Shown: positions 15,843-25,406 of the stretch, one piece after another
How positions within the stretch are numbered: the first letter of the stretch is position 1
Layout of the letters: the number at the start of each line of letters is the position of its first letter
NCBI GenBank assembly: GCA_910579325.1
Contig: CAJTTU010000009.1
Span: 8,765-69,314, forward strand
Direction of reading: 5' to 3'
DNA length: 60,550 nt
From: an uncultured Lachnospiraceae bacterium
GTDB lineage: Bacteria; Bacillota; Clostridia; Lachnospirales; Lachnospiraceae
Notes under the pieces: generated by a model
Databases searched by the model: none
Seen by the model: the letters and a program-made list of their open reading frames with translations, nothing else
Told to the model about the DNA's origin: nothing
Translations under genes and position numbers: made by a program

Positions 15843-17621
15843 TCAGCTTTTACAGACAGCCCTGGCAAAAGGATTCATCAGATGCCGCAGACCTGCCGCG
15901 GACAGCCTGAGCGCATATTCCGTCAGAGACGTATCGCTGTCCGCCGGCTCCATTGCGCCGTACTTTTCCCAGTTTTCCGCGGATACGGCAAACAGGGAAG
16001 GCAATTGCGCTTTCACGTTCCGGTACCAGTCCGTATTCCCCATCCGGTCCGCCCTGTGATCCTCGCTGCCTGCATACAGCGCCTCCCCGCGTCCTTCTGT
16101 CACCGTAATCCCGGCGGAAACGATTCTGCCGTCCCAGGCAAGCAGCTTGGGAAACACCAGGCCGATACCGTCGCAGACAGCCCACTGGGCCAGTTCTTTG
16201 CAGGTCTCCTCCGCAGCCGGCTCCACCGTCCCGAAATCGACGATGTATACAAACTCCTCTTGCTCTGTCTGCCCCTGCTGCGGCATCGTCCCTATTTCCA
16301 TTCGCGGCTCTTCTGTCTGTTTCACGCCTTCACCTTCCACAAAGCGCAGCAACCGCCACCTCACGTTCCGGCTCCAGCCGACCCGGATCAGATAGCGTTC
16401 CCGGTCCTGAAAAAATGCCCGGGCCTCATACCCCATCCGTATCAGATGGGCATTGATCGCCCGGAGCTGGGCATCCAGGGCATAGGGCTTCGTCTCAACG
16501 GTTCTCGCCGTGGAAGTCCTGGCCGCCCGCCAGTGATACAGAACCTTTGGAATATGACAGATGACCTCCGCCCGTTCCGCCGCTCTGAAAAAAATATCCC
16601 AGTCCTGGGCGCCGTCCATCTGCGGGTCAAAACCGCCGGCCCCTTCCATGATATCTTTTCGGATCATGGAAAAATGCGTGATATAGTTTGCGGAATACAG
16701 CGTCTCCGGCGACCAGTCCGGTTTCAGAAGGGCATTGTAATATTTGATTCCGTCCATGTCGGTCAGGTCGCTGTCGGTATAGATAAAACCGGCCTCCGGC
16801 TTTTTTCGCAGCAGCTTTACCGCTTCCATTAGGGCTTCCGGCTCCAGAAGATCGTCATGATCCGCCATGGCGATCCACTGCCCTTCGGCCAGCGCCAGCG
16901 CCTGGTTGGTATTTCCGGCGATACCCAGATTCCGTTCCAGCTTCCGATAAACGACCCTTTCATCTCCTCCGGCTGCCTCTCTGACCTGTTCTTCAAGATA
17001 AAAGTCCGGCTCCGAGCCGTCTGCCAGACAAAGCTGCCATTTCCCATAAGTCTGCTCCGTTACAGACCGGATCATCTCCATAAAATGCACCGGATCCGGA
17101 CGGTACACCGGCACGATAATACTGATCAGCGGATCCTGCTCTCCGACGCCGTACTGTCGGTTTGATTCGCCTCCTGTATCCCTCTTCCCTTCCTTTCCGT
17201 CAGTCTGACCGGTTTCCTTTCGCAGCAGCCTTTTCACACCGTTTTTCAGCCGTTTTTGAAATCCTTCCATTCCGGTCAGTCTGGCCTGCTCCCCCTTCAC
17301 CGCATAAACCTGCCGCTGCCTTTTATCACCTTTTACGGAAAATGTAAGCCGATAAGTTTCCTCCGGCGAGGAGGGAAAGGAAATGCGAAACCCAAAGGCT
17401 GCCTGTCGTACCTTTACTGTTTCCGTAACGCCAAAAAAGGCCGAAAGAATATCCGGCCGTTCTGTCCACTCCACGCAAAGCCCCTGCACAGGCTGATTCC
17501 CGCAGGTTATCCGGGCCATAAGCTCCCTCCTTTTCAGAGAGACGGCCCAGCCCACGATCACAGTCTGCGCATATCTGCTTTTCATACCCTCTATATGGCT
17601 TTTGATCTCACACGTATACAT
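15843..17621 (-). CDS. GT2 glycosyltransferase with one intact and one degenerate catalytic domain (592 aa)
   Basis: The start is ATG 17621 (MYTCEIKSHIEG), inside the end of the small upstream gene (14-base overlap), with GGAG before it. Residues 1-110 carry the accessory domain shared with the 713-residue enzyme (YAQTVIVGWAVSL). The GT-A domain at about 175-400 is intact: ISIIVPVYRPDP, LGIAGNTNQA, MADHDDLL. The C-terminal part (about 430-560) aligns with the second GT-A domain of the sister enzymes but has lost its front half, and the metal-binding NNDxE is replaced by VDFGTVE. That half is therefore probably not catalytic and may serve in structure or acceptor binding. Likely single-sugar transferase. 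Confidence 0.9.
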   Translation of the reverse strand: MYTCEIKSHIEGMKSRYAQTVIVGWAVSLKRRELMARITCGNQPVQGLCVEWTERPDILSAFFGVTETVKVRQAAFGFRISFPSSPEETYRLTFSVKGDKRQRQVYAVKGEQARLTGMEGFQKRLKNGVKRLLRKETGQTDGKEGKRDTGGESNRQYGVGEQDPLISIIVPVYRPDPVHFMEMIRSVTEQTYGKWQLCLADGSEPDFYLEEQVREAAGGDERVVYRKLERNLGIAGNTNQALALAEGQWIAMADHDDLLEPEALMEAVKLLRKKPEAGFIYTDSDLTDMDGIKYYNALLKPDWSPETLYSANYITHFSMIRKDIMEGAGGFDPQMDGAQDWDIFFRAAERAEVICHIPKVLYHWRAARTSTARTVETKPYALDAQLRAINAHLIRMGYEARAFFQDRERYLIRVGWSRNVRWRLLRFVEGEGVKQTEEPRMEIGTMPQQGQTEQEEFVYIVDFGTVEPAAEETCKELAQWAVCDGIGLVFPKLLAWDGRIVSAGITVTEGRGEALYAGSEDHRADRMGNTDWYRNVKAQLPSLFAVSAENWEKYGAMEPADSDTSLTEYALRLSAAGLRHLMNPFARAVCKS

Positions 17622-17814
17622 GTATTTCTTCTCCGCTTTTGTAAAGAAGGTTCCACTGGCTGAACTCCCGCTCCTTTTCCCTGGAACCGATCTCCTGACC
17701 CAGCACCGTACTGCGCAGATAAATTTCCCGCAGCCGTTTGTCTGCCGCCAGTTCATGGAGCTTTTCCACTGAAATAATCTGGTCATTCCACCTGAGATCC
17801 GTGCGATGACTCAT
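17608..17814 (-). CDS. Small protein of unknown function coupled to a GT2 gene
   Basis: A 68-residue protein starting at 17814 (MSHRTDLRWN), with GAGGAGG eight bases before the ATG. It shares WN, IISVEKLHELAADK, LRS, EFSQWNLLY and a final HVYV with the orphan small protein at 9495-9719, which supports both as real genes. Its stop lies 14 bases inside the following glycosyltransferase gene, so the two are translated together. No known family, membrane segment or metal motif is seen. A role as partner or regulator of the glycosyltransferase is a guess from the coupling. Confidence 0.75.
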   Translation of the reverse strand: MSHRTDLRWNDQIISVEKLHELAADKRLREIYLRSTVLGQEIGSREKEREFSQWNLLYKSGEEIHVYV

Positions 17815-17995
17815 ACAACCAACCTCCTCATTCAACAATCAGCTTTTTTATTCCCGCAAGCAACGAGCCAGGCGACCGTTTGCAGATATCTCCGTTGACT
17901 GTGAAAGAATTCATATTTATAATATATGCCCGAAAAAGTCAGTTTATTCCAGTTTATATGGAAAAAGAATCCCAATTCCCAGAATTTTTCTTTTT

Positions 17996-19723
17996 TCAGC
18001 CGCCGAATGCGACCAGATCCTCTGTGACGCGCGCAAGCAGCCGGTCCGCTTCCGCAAGACCGCCGCCCCTGACGCCGATATAAAATTTAATCTTCGGTTC
18101 CGTTCCCGAAGGACGGGCGCAGCACCAGGAATCATTGCGAAGCTCATAATAAAGAACATTGGAGGAGGGCAGACCCAACGGCGTCGTCTCCCCCGTATTC
18201 CGGTCCGTTCTGATTCCTTTCTGATAGTCTCTGACCGCCAGCACCTCCATACCGCCAAGCTCCCGGGGCGGCGCGGTCCGCAGCCGTTCCATAATCTCCT
18301 GAATCCGCGCAGCTCCCTCCATCCCCTTCAGGGTGACGGTATGCAGCCCTTCCCGGTAAAAACCATATTTCTGATACATGGCAAGCATCTGATCCCACAA
18401 AGTAATGCCCAGATGCTTACAGTATGCGGCCGCCTCGCACAGCGCCATGACGGCCGACACCGCGTCTTTATCTCTGGCATAGGAACCGATTAGACAGCCG
18501 TAGCTTTCTTCCAGGCCAAACACATACCGATGCCTTCCGTTTTCCTCAAACCATTTAATCTGCTCTCCGATATACTTAAACCCGGTGAGCACTTCGATCA
18601 GCTCCACCCCGTATGACGCCGCCAGAGCGTCCGCCATATTCGTCGTCACGATCGTCTTCACCAGAGCACCGTCTGCAGGAAGCCGCCCGGCGGCCTTTTG
18701 CTGACTTAATCTGTACTCCGCAATCACCATGCCGGACATATTGCCGGTAAAGCTGATATAATCCCCGGTTTTCGCATCCTTTACATAAATCCCCAGTCGA
18801 TCCGCATCCGGATCCGTAGCCAGCACCACATCCGCATCCTTTTCCTTCGCCAGCTTCAAAGCCAGCGCAAATGCTTTCGGATCCTCCGGGTTCGGATAGC
18901 TGACCGCAGGGAAATCACCGTCCGGCTGCTCCTGCTCCGGAACCACATATACCTGCGTAAAGCCCAGCTCCTTCAAAATCCGGCGGACAGGCAGATTGCC
19001 CGCGCCGTGAAGCGGCGTATATACGATTTTCAGATTCCCCGCCTCTTCCCGGATGATTTCGGGATGAATGACCAGCTTTTTCAGCTCCCCGATATAAGCG
19101 TCGTCGATCTCCTCTCCGATCCACTGATACAGTCCCGCCGACTGTGCATCCTCCAGCGTCATGGTTTTGGCGGCGCCGTAATCCGTGATCAGATTGACCT
19201 CATGGATAATTCCCGCGTCTTTCGGCGGCGTGATCTGTCCGCCGTCTTCCCAGTACACCTTATAGCCGTTATACTCCGGCGGATTGTGGCTGGCCGTAAT
19301 TACAATCCCGGCGATACAGCCCAGTTTTCTGACCGCGAAAGACAGCTCCGGCGTCGGGCGGAGGGTTTCAAAACACCAGGTTTTAATCCCGTTGGCATTC
19401 AGACAAAGGGCCGCCTCCCGGGCAAACTCCGGAGACATATGGCGGGAATCAAAGGCGATCGCCACCCCTTTGTCCTCTCCCTTTTGCGATAAGATATAAT
19501 TGGCCAGTCCCTGTGTGGCTCTGCGAACCGTATAGAGATTCATCCGGTTCGTCCCCGCGCCCACAACACCTCTTAAGCCTCCCGTACCAAACTCCAGATC
19601 CTTATAAAACCGGTCCTGTATCTGAGCCTCATCACCCTGTATGGCAGTCAGTTCTTCCTTTACGGACCGGTCAAAACAGGGATTCCGAAGCCATTCTTCA
19701 TAACGTTCTCTACTTTTCCTCAT
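17996..19723 (-). CDS. pgcA: Phosphoglucomutase / phosphomannomutase
   Basis: A 575-residue alpha-D-phosphohexomutase that interconverts glucose-6-phosphate and glucose-1-phosphate. It has FGTGGLRG near the N-terminus, the phosphoserine loop TASHNP (Ser145), the metal loop DPDADRLG and the sugar loop GLEESYG, and ends with a PSGTEPKIKFY phosphate-binding block. Length and motif order match Firmicute PgcA. It overlaps the flavoprotein gene upstream by 14 bases and closes the seven-gene operon. In that setting it would feed glucose-1-phosphate to the cytidylyltransferase two genes upstream. Confidence 0.93.
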   Translation of the reverse strand: MRKSRERYEEWLRNPCFDRSVKEELTAIQGDEAQIQDRFYKDLEFGTGGLRGVVGAGTNRMNLYTVRRATQGLANYILSQKGEDKGVAIAFDSRHMSPEFAREAALCLNANGIKTWCFETLRPTPELSFAVRKLGCIAGIVITASHNPPEYNGYKVYWEDGGQITPPKDAGIIHEVNLITDYGAAKTMTLEDAQSAGLYQWIGEEIDDAYIGELKKLVIHPEIIREEAGNLKIVYTPLHGAGNLPVRRILKELGFTQVYVVPEQEQPDGDFPAVSYPNPEDPKAFALALKLAKEKDADVVLATDPDADRLGIYVKDAKTGDYISFTGNMSGMVIAEYRLSQQKAAGRLPADGALVKTIVTTNMADALAASYGVELIEVLTGFKYIGEQIKWFEENGRHRYVFGLEESYGCLIGSYARDKDAVSAVMALCEAAAYCKHLGITLWDQMLAMYQKYGFYREGLHTVTLKGMEGAARIQEIMERLRTAPPRELGGMEVLAVRDYQKGIRTDRNTGETTPLGLPSSNVLYYELRNDSWCCARPSGTEPKIKFYIGVRGGGLAEADRLLARVTEDLVAFGG

Positions 19724-21278
19724 GATATTCTTTCTCCGTATTTACCTTCCATATATTTTCCTTGGAGGTGACGCCGTTTAAAATATTGTCCGCCGCCTCC
19801 ATCGCCGTCGCCATGGAATGATCCATATTGTTATATCGATGCTGTCCGTTGCGGCCCACACAGAACAGATTTTCCCAGCCGTCCAGCCAGTCTGTCAGCG
19901 TCCCGATCTCCTCATAAGTGTCAAAATAAGCCGGATACGCTTTCTTTACCCGTTCCCGGTGCACGTCGAGCACATCCTTCACGCCGGTGATCAGACCCAT
20001 TTTCAGCAACTCCCTTACGGCAAACTTCCCACAGTCCTTAGCGGACATATTCCAGAAATCGTCGCCCTCATCACAGAAATATTCCAGTCCGATCCAGACG
20101 CTGTGCTCCACATCCTTTACCAGATATGGCGACCAGTTGTTAAACACCTGAATCCGGCCCATCTTCACGCCGGCATCCTGCACATAGATCCAGCAGTCGG
20201 GAATCTGATTGTTGATCGTTTTGATCTTTGTCTTATTTTTCAGACTCAGCCTCTTTACCAGCACGCCGACCGTAACAAAATCTCTGTAGGGAAGACCGGC
20301 GCTGATCCTCGAAATACCGGCCGGTACTTTGGTCTGTCCCGCTTCCATTCCTGCCACAAGATCTTTCAGGGGCATCGAAGAAATCAGAATATCGCAGTCA
20401 AACCGCTCCTCCCCTGCGCCGCCCTCGCAGCCAACGCCGGCAATCCGGCCCTCCTGCGTATAAATCCGGGTTACTTTCCTGTTTTTCAGAACAACGCCGC
20501 CCATATCCTCAATCTTGCCGGCCACCGTCTCCCACAGCTGTCCCGGACCATACTTCGGATAATAAAACTCCTCGATCAGAGAAGTTTCCACCTTGTGTAA
20601 ATCCTTTTTCCCGTCCGGCAGCAGTTTTCGCGCCATATCTTTGAGCACAGTCGTTATGGAAAGCCCTTTCACCCTCTGCGCGCCCCAGTCGGCAGAGATT
20701 TGAGAGGGATGTCTGCCCCACAGCTTTTCCGTATAGCTTTCAAAAAACATGGAATACAACACCCGGCCAAACCGGTTAATATAAAAATTTTCCAGACAGT
20801 CTTCTTCCTTTTTCACAAGGCAGGACTTCAGATAACTGCATCCCGCTTTCACAGTCTGGACAAATCCCATATTGATAAAGGTCTGAGGCTTTAAGCTGAC
20901 CGGATAATCAAAAAATTTTTTCCGGTAATAGATTCTGGATACCCGGCTCCGCTTCAGCATCACCTGATCCTCTGTCTCCGGATCCGGACCCTTTGAAGAC
21001 AGCGTCCTTACCCTGCCCAGCTTTTTATCGTCATATGAGGGCGAACCCTGCAGCGGCATAATCCGCTGCCACCAGTCCATAATTCTGTCGTCCCTGGAAA
21101 AAAAACGGTGGCCGCCGATATCCATACGGTTGCCGTGATAGCGAACCGTTCTGGATATCCCGCCGATCTCGCCCGTTTCCTCCAGGATCGTCACCTCGAA
21201 ATCTCCGGATTTCTTCAGCAGCTCGCAGGCGGCCGTCAGCCCGGCCGGACCTGCACCGATCACAATAATCTTTTTCAA
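19710..21278 (-). CDS. FAD-dependent oxidoreductase, UDP-galactopyranose-mutase-like
   Basis: A 522-residue flavoprotein. The start is taken as TTG at 21278, eight bases after AGGAG, giving MKKIIVIGAGPAGL, the dinucleotide-binding loop at the very N-terminus; the longer frame reaches into the gene before it. GGISRTVRYHGNRMDIGGHRFFS is the flavin and substrate region shared by amine oxidases and galactopyranose mutases, and ENLFCVGRNGQHRYNNMDHSM near the end is the closing FAD motif. It sits 26 bases behind the CDP-glucose synthase gene and overlaps phosphoglucomutase. It may reshape or oxidise a sugar nucleotide, or act on a lipid-linked sugar; this cannot be decided from sequence. Confidence 0.82.
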   Translation of the reverse strand: MKKIIVIGAGPAGLTAACELLKKSGDFEVTILEETGEIGGISRTVRYHGNRMDIGGHRFFSRDDRIMDWWQRIMPLQGSPSYDDKKLGRVRTLSSKGPDPETEDQVMLKRSRVSRIYYRKKFFDYPVSLKPQTFINMGFVQTVKAGCSYLKSCLVKKEEDCLENFYINRFGRVLYSMFFESYTEKLWGRHPSQISADWGAQRVKGLSITTVLKDMARKLLPDGKKDLHKVETSLIEEFYYPKYGPGQLWETVAGKIEDMGGVVLKNRKVTRIYTQEGRIAGVGCEGGAGEERFDCDILISSMPLKDLVAGMEAGQTKVPAGISRISAGLPYRDFVTVGVLVKRLSLKNKTKIKTINNQIPDCWIYVQDAGVKMGRIQVFNNWSPYLVKDVEHSVWIGLEYFCDEGDDFWNMSAKDCGKFAVRELLKMGLITGVKDVLDVHRERVKKAYPAYFDTYEEIGTLTDWLDGWENLFCVGRNGQHRYNNMDHSMATAMEAADNILNGVTSKENIWKVNTEKEYHEEK

Positions 21279-21304
21279 ATCCAATCTCCTAATTCCGGCC
21301 TCCG

Positions 21305-22078
21305 TCACTCCCAGGTCTTCCAGGGCGCTTCGCCGGCCGCCAGAAGGTCCTCCAGAAATTTCTTGTCCCGCTGGGTATCCATGCATTTCCAGAAGCCATG
21401 ATGATGGTATGCCATCAGCTGCCCGTCCTGAGCCAGCCGCTCCAACGGCTCCTTTTCCAGCACGGTTTCATCTCCGTCCAGATAATCAAAAATCTCCGGG
21501 TTCATCACCATAAAGCCGCCGTTAATCACCGTGCCGTCCTCCTTCGCCTTCTCCCGGAAAGAGGTGATGGTCCCGTCGCTCTCGATATCGATTACGCCGA
21601 ACCGCTGCTCCACATTTACCGTGGTAATCGTGGCAATCTTGCCGTGCTTTTCATGAAACCTTAACAGCGCCGGGATATCCACTGTGGAAACGCCGTCTCC
21701 ATAAGTCAGCATAAAAGGCTCGTTCCCGATATAATTGCGCACCCGTTTTACCCGGCCTCCGGTCATCGTGCTGTAGCCGGTATCCACCAGCGTCACCTTC
21801 CAGTGCTCCGAAGTGTTATTGTGCACGATCATTTCATTTTTCTCCAGATCAAAGGTCACGTCGGACATATGGAGAAAATAGTCCGCGAAAAATTCCTTCA
21901 CCACATGCTGCTTGTATCCCAGACAGATAATAAACTCGTTAAACCCGAAATGGGAATAAATCTTCATGATATGCCACAGAATCGGCTTCCCGCCGATCTC
22001 GATCATCGGTTTGGGCTTCAGATGGCTCTCCTCGCTGATTCTGGTCCCCAGTCCCCCTGCCAGTATTACAACCTTCAT
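21305..22078 (-). CDS. rfbF: Glucose-1-phosphate cytidylyltransferase
   Basis: Joins CTP and glucose-1-phosphate to make CDP-glucose. The 257-residue protein begins MKVVILAGGLGTRISEE with KPKPMIEIGGKPILWHIM, the nucleotidyltransferase signature in its RfbF form, and continues through TLVDTGYSTMTGGR and EPFMLTYGDGVS. The start is ATG 22078, with AGGAG upstream; a longer frame from 22210 overlaps the preceding gene. CDP-glucose usually goes to a CDP-glucose 4,6-dehydratase (RfbG) for dideoxy sugars such as tyvelose, but no such gene is here; a mutase-like flavoprotein follows instead. Confidence 0.93.
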   Translation of the reverse strand: MKVVILAGGLGTRISEESHLKPKPMIEIGGKPILWHIMKIYSHFGFNEFIICLGYKQHVVKEFFADYFLHMSDVTFDLEKNEMIVHNNTSEHWKVTLVDTGYSTMTGGRVKRVRNYIGNEPFMLTYGDGVSTVDIPALLRFHEKHGKIATITTVNVEQRFGVIDIESDGTITSFREKAKEDGTVINGGFMVMNPEIFDYLDGDETVLEKEPLERLAQDGQLMAYHHHGFWKCMDTQRDKKFLEDLLAAGEAPWKTWE

Positions 22079-22133
22079 GATTTCTTCTCCTTTGTCTGCC
22101 GCCGACGTATGCTCAGCGCCCCGCCGTGTACGC

Positions 22134-23714
22134 TTACTTACTGAAAATAATCCAATAATGAAACTCCCGTTCCTGGAACCCTGCGGTCCGCAGCTTTTCA
22201 ATCTCCTCATTGCGGGAAGACATCAGATAAATGCCGTCCCAGTCCAGCTCCTCCGGAATAATTTCTTCCGGAACCGTAAAACGGTAATTGTCATAGCTGT
22301 TGTCGGCAGGATCCCGCTTTGCAAGCCATTCCTCCGGCGAAATGGGCCTGCGGATCAGCGTATAGATATAAGGCTGGGACACAATGTCAAAATAGCCGTC
22401 CACATAGATATTCCGTTCCGTCCCCCGCGGATACTCCTCTTCGACCAGATCCAGCGCCAGCCGCAGGTCATTCTCGAAATACTTCTGCGGATATCTGTCA
22501 TCCGAGTATTCAAAATAGTAGTACCTGGCAAAAAACAGAAAACAGACCAGATATACCGCCCCAACGCCGCATGTGAGCGTTTTTTTCCAGGGCAGCTTTC
22601 CAAGAACAAAGTCAAAAGCCAAAACCACACAGTAGACGGCCGGAAAATAAACGGCGTTGGCCTTATTGATATTCGGCAAGCGCATCACCATAACCACGCT
22701 CATAACACTCCAAAACATAATCGTTATAAAGGTCTGTCCGTCATACTGCCGGCCGGCCACGCTCTTTACGGTCCGTATCAGAGACAGCACGATACCTGCC
22801 AGAAGAAAAGGAACGGAAACATAATACAGCGTGCCAAATTCGGCAAACCCGTTATACTGAACCAGATCAGAAGACAGAAGCTGAGGCAGCACGCCCCAGT
22901 TCCCCTGAAGAAATTCCAGAGAAAACTCCCCGGCCCGGAAATAATCCATCCGCTGAATCGTAAACAGCGGTGTCCGAAACGGCTCCAGATAGCCCGAATT
23001 GACCGCGATAAACAGCAGAAGAGGCGCAGCCAGAACCGCCAGCGGTATCGCAAACGCCGCGGCCTGTTTCAGTTTCAGCTTCCCGCTCCACAACAGATAC
23101 AGAAAAGAGAAAAACAGGAACAGAGGAAGCATAACATAGGACACCGCATAAGTGTACAGAGAAAAACCAAAGCTTAAACCGGCCAGAGCAAACCAGCCCG
23201 GCTTTTCCCGTTTCACGGCCAGCATCAGCCAATACACCGACATCGTAAAAAATCCCAGAAAAAGATTGCAGTCCAGTCCCCACCGGGAAGCCATGATAAA
23301 ATAAGGGCACAGAGTAATCAGTCCGGCCAGAAGCAGGCCCGACCGTTTCCCCATGGTTTCCTTTCCGATCAGATAACCAAAAATCAGAACCGCAGCGCCC
23401 AAACAGACGGCAGGCAGGCGGAAAGCCGCCGGACGAAAACCGATGATTTTAATAAAAATCGACGCCAAATACGCATACATGGCGCTTTGTCCCGAACCAA
23501 AATTCGTCAGATAAACCGGATGCCAGGTCATATAACGGTCCGTCCCGTAGTTCGCCAGACAAAAAGCGTCATAGGCCATGCCGGCCTCATCCACATTCAG
23601 ACCCCGGGGCACTGAGGTCAGTAAAAACAGCCTGGTAAACAAAAACACTGCGCCTATTGCCGCCAGAACCACGACAACTTTTCGATTCTCTTTCCGTTGC
23701 TCTTTATCAATCAT
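22134..23714 (-). CDS. GT-C (ArnT/GT39-type) membrane glycosyltransferase
   Basis: A 526-residue polytopic protein. One helix is followed by PRGLNVDEAGMAYDAF, the acidic first-loop motif of GT-C enzymes such as ArnT and PMT, which use polyprenyl-phosphate sugars on the outer side of the membrane. About eleven helices end near residue 410; the last 110 residues are a soluble outer domain (YIYTLIRRPISPEEWLAKRD). The third membrane protein of the operon, it starts 20 bases after the one before. Its donor is probably made by the GT2 protein at 27692-28627. Acceptor unknown. Confidence 0.85.
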   Translation of the reverse strand: MIDKEQRKENRKVVVVLAAIGAVFLFTRLFLLTSVPRGLNVDEAGMAYDAFCLANYGTDRYMTWHPVYLTNFGSGQSAMYAYLASIFIKIIGFRPAAFRLPAVCLGAAVLIFGYLIGKETMGKRSGLLLAGLITLCPYFIMASRWGLDCNLFLGFFTMSVYWLMLAVKREKPGWFALAGLSFGFSLYTYAVSYVMLPLFLFFSFLYLLWSGKLKLKQAAAFAIPLAVLAAPLLLFIAVNSGYLEPFRTPLFTIQRMDYFRAGEFSLEFLQGNWGVLPQLLSSDLVQYNGFAEFGTLYYVSVPFLLAGIVLSLIRTVKSVAGRQYDGQTFITIMFWSVMSVVMVMRLPNINKANAVYFPAVYCVVLAFDFVLGKLPWKKTLTCGVGAVYLVCFLFFARYYYFEYSDDRYPQKYFENDLRLALDLVEEEYPRGTERNIYVDGYFDIVSQPYIYTLIRRPISPEEWLAKRDPADNSYDNYRFTVPEEIIPEELDWDGIYLMSSRNEEIEKLRTAGFQEREFHYWIIFSK

Positions 23715-23735
23715 GTTTTTTCCTTTCTGTCACCA

Positions 23736-25406
23736 TCATTCGTCCGGAATATGCCGCCGTTTTTTTTCGGCCAGCCACACGCCGGCCCCGGCTATAACCG
23801 CCAGAATGTTCACGGCCAGAGACGCTTTTTGAATCCTGGTTCCGGAATACTCCACCAGCACGGTTCCGCCGGTCATGGACTCGTCAAAATACACACGGAT
23901 ATACCCGTTATACCCTTCGTCGGTCACGGGCAGCGGAATCACCCTGCTGCCATCCATATAATGGGCGGTATATCCTTTGTACCAGATCAGCGGCACATCG
24001 CACCAGCCTTTTCCGTAACCATAATCAAAGACTATGCCCATCTTCTTCTCTTCCGAATAGGGCAGGCTGATCTCCCGGTCCGTGAGCACCGGCCGGTCCG
24101 GGTCCGATTCAAACAGAGAAAGATCCGTTTTTTGGGGAAGCCATTCTTTCTGCACGATCTGAAAGCTGTACCAGCAGTCCTTCTCCGTAAAAGCGTTTTC
24201 TTCTATTTTTACATAATCGATATTCGCGTTTTCAAAATACCGGTTGCCGAACAGCACCATCACGAAGAAAACGACAAGAACTGTTTCCTTTTCAAACCTG
24301 CCCGGCCATTTTTCCCGCGCGGTAAGGCCGACGGCAATCGCCAGAAATAACGTGGCGATGGCATAAAAGCGCCAGGGAAACTGAATATTATTTAATACCG
24401 GCTGCAGGATGGGCCATGGAAAATATCGGGAAGACACGTACAAAAGGACCAGGCCGATTCCGAGAAACCAGTAGATTCTTTTCCGTCCTGTCTTCCCTTT
24501 ATCCTCTCTTAGAAGCAGCAGAACCGGCAGACACATCAGAAGAACGCCCGTATCAAAATTATAAGTGTAGTCATAATATCCTGTCCCGAACAGCTGTACC
24601 AGCCCCACCGCATTGTCGGTGACCGTCGTCCAGGGCCGGCTGAACCAGAAGGTATTGGACAGAAGCTGCTCGATCATGGGCAGCCAGAAGCCGATACTGA
24701 AAAGCAGCGTCACAGCCGCCGTAATCAGCAGCTTTCCAAACCTTCGCCAGTCAAGCACCACTCTTTTAAAATGAAACAGGCAGATCCCTGCCGCAGTACA
24801 CAGGGCGATGACCAGGGAAATGGAATGGCTGAACATCAGCCCCCAGAAACCCAGCCCCAACACCCAGGCTTTTCGAAAATCCTGATAAATCAGATCATAT
24901 ATTCCATAGACCACCAGCGGAAAGAACACGAAAGCCTGCGCCTCGCCTACAGCCCCACGCACATACAGATTGGCAATGTGATACTGACAGGCGGAAAAAA
25001 TCACCGCCGCAGTCAGGGCCGTATATTTATCTTTCGAGATTCCTTTCACACACAGATAAGTCGTTGTGAAACAGCCTGCGATCGTCAGCAGCGCAAACAG
25101 CTTATAGCTGGTCTCGATCGTAAAGCCGGCCAGCCGAAACAGCGCCGGAATATACAGAAACAGCTCCGGATAAAACAAAGAAGACGCATATCCCCTGTGA
25201 TTGAGAAACAGCGGTCCGATGCGGACAGGAAACTGTCCGTTTAACAGTCCGTCTTTTATATTCTCGATACGCAGAAGATGGTAGGAAAAATCATGTCCAT
25301 TGTGCAGTCTCGTATTTCCCAGCGGCGCGGCTACATACAGCACCGTCAGTATTCCAATAATCAGAACAAAATAATTTTCCCTGATCCAGTCAGCAATCCG
25401 TTTCAT
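23736..25406 (-). CDS. YfhO/GT-C-like multi-pass membrane protein (556 aa)
   Basis: About twelve membrane helices. After helix 1 comes NGHDFSYHLLRIENIKDGLLNGQFPVRI, then GYASSLFYPELFLYIPAL, a pattern of YfhO-like and PTPS-related membrane proteins, a GT-C branch tied to teichoic acid and polymer glycosylation. The C-terminal outer domain has VPLIWYKGYTAHYMDG and ends with one helix. It is clearly a paralogue of the 763-residue protein before it (GIKDALLCGQFPVRVHP, VPLLWYPGYKA) and overlaps that gene by 17 bases. It likely adds a sugar from a polyprenyl carrier to a surface polymer. Substrate unknown. Confidence 0.8.
   Translation of the reverse strand: MKRIADWIRENYFVLIIGILTVLYVAAPLGNTRLHNGHDFSYHLLRIENIKDGLLNGQFPVRIGPLFLNHRGYASSLFYPELFLYIPALFRLAGFTIETSYKLFALLTIAGCFTTTYLCVKGISKDKYTALTAAVIFSACQYHIANLYVRGAVGEAQAFVFFPLVVYGIYDLIYQDFRKAWVLGLGFWGLMFSHSISLVIALCTAAGICLFHFKRVVLDWRRFGKLLITAAVTLLFSIGFWLPMIEQLLSNTFWFSRPWTTVTDNAVGLVQLFGTGYYDYTYNFDTGVLLMCLPVLLLLREDKGKTGRKRIYWFLGIGLVLLYVSSRYFPWPILQPVLNNIQFPWRFYAIATLFLAIAVGLTAREKWPGRFEKETVLVVFFVMVLFGNRYFENANIDYVKIEENAFTEKDCWYSFQIVQKEWLPQKTDLSLFESDPDRPVLTDREISLPYSEEKKMGIVFDYGYGKGWCDVPLIWYKGYTAHYMDGSRVIPLPVTDEGYNGYIRVYFDESMTGGTVLVEYSGTRIQKASLAVNILAVIAGAGVWLAEKKRRHIPDE

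Noticed and set aside
17622..17786. N-terminal extension of the 592-residue GT2
   Set aside because: It is the out-of-frame shadow of the small protein gene at 17608-17814.
22079..22210. N-terminal extension of RfbF
   Set aside because: Overlaps the preceding gene and precedes the canonical MKVVILAGGLGTR start with AGGAG.
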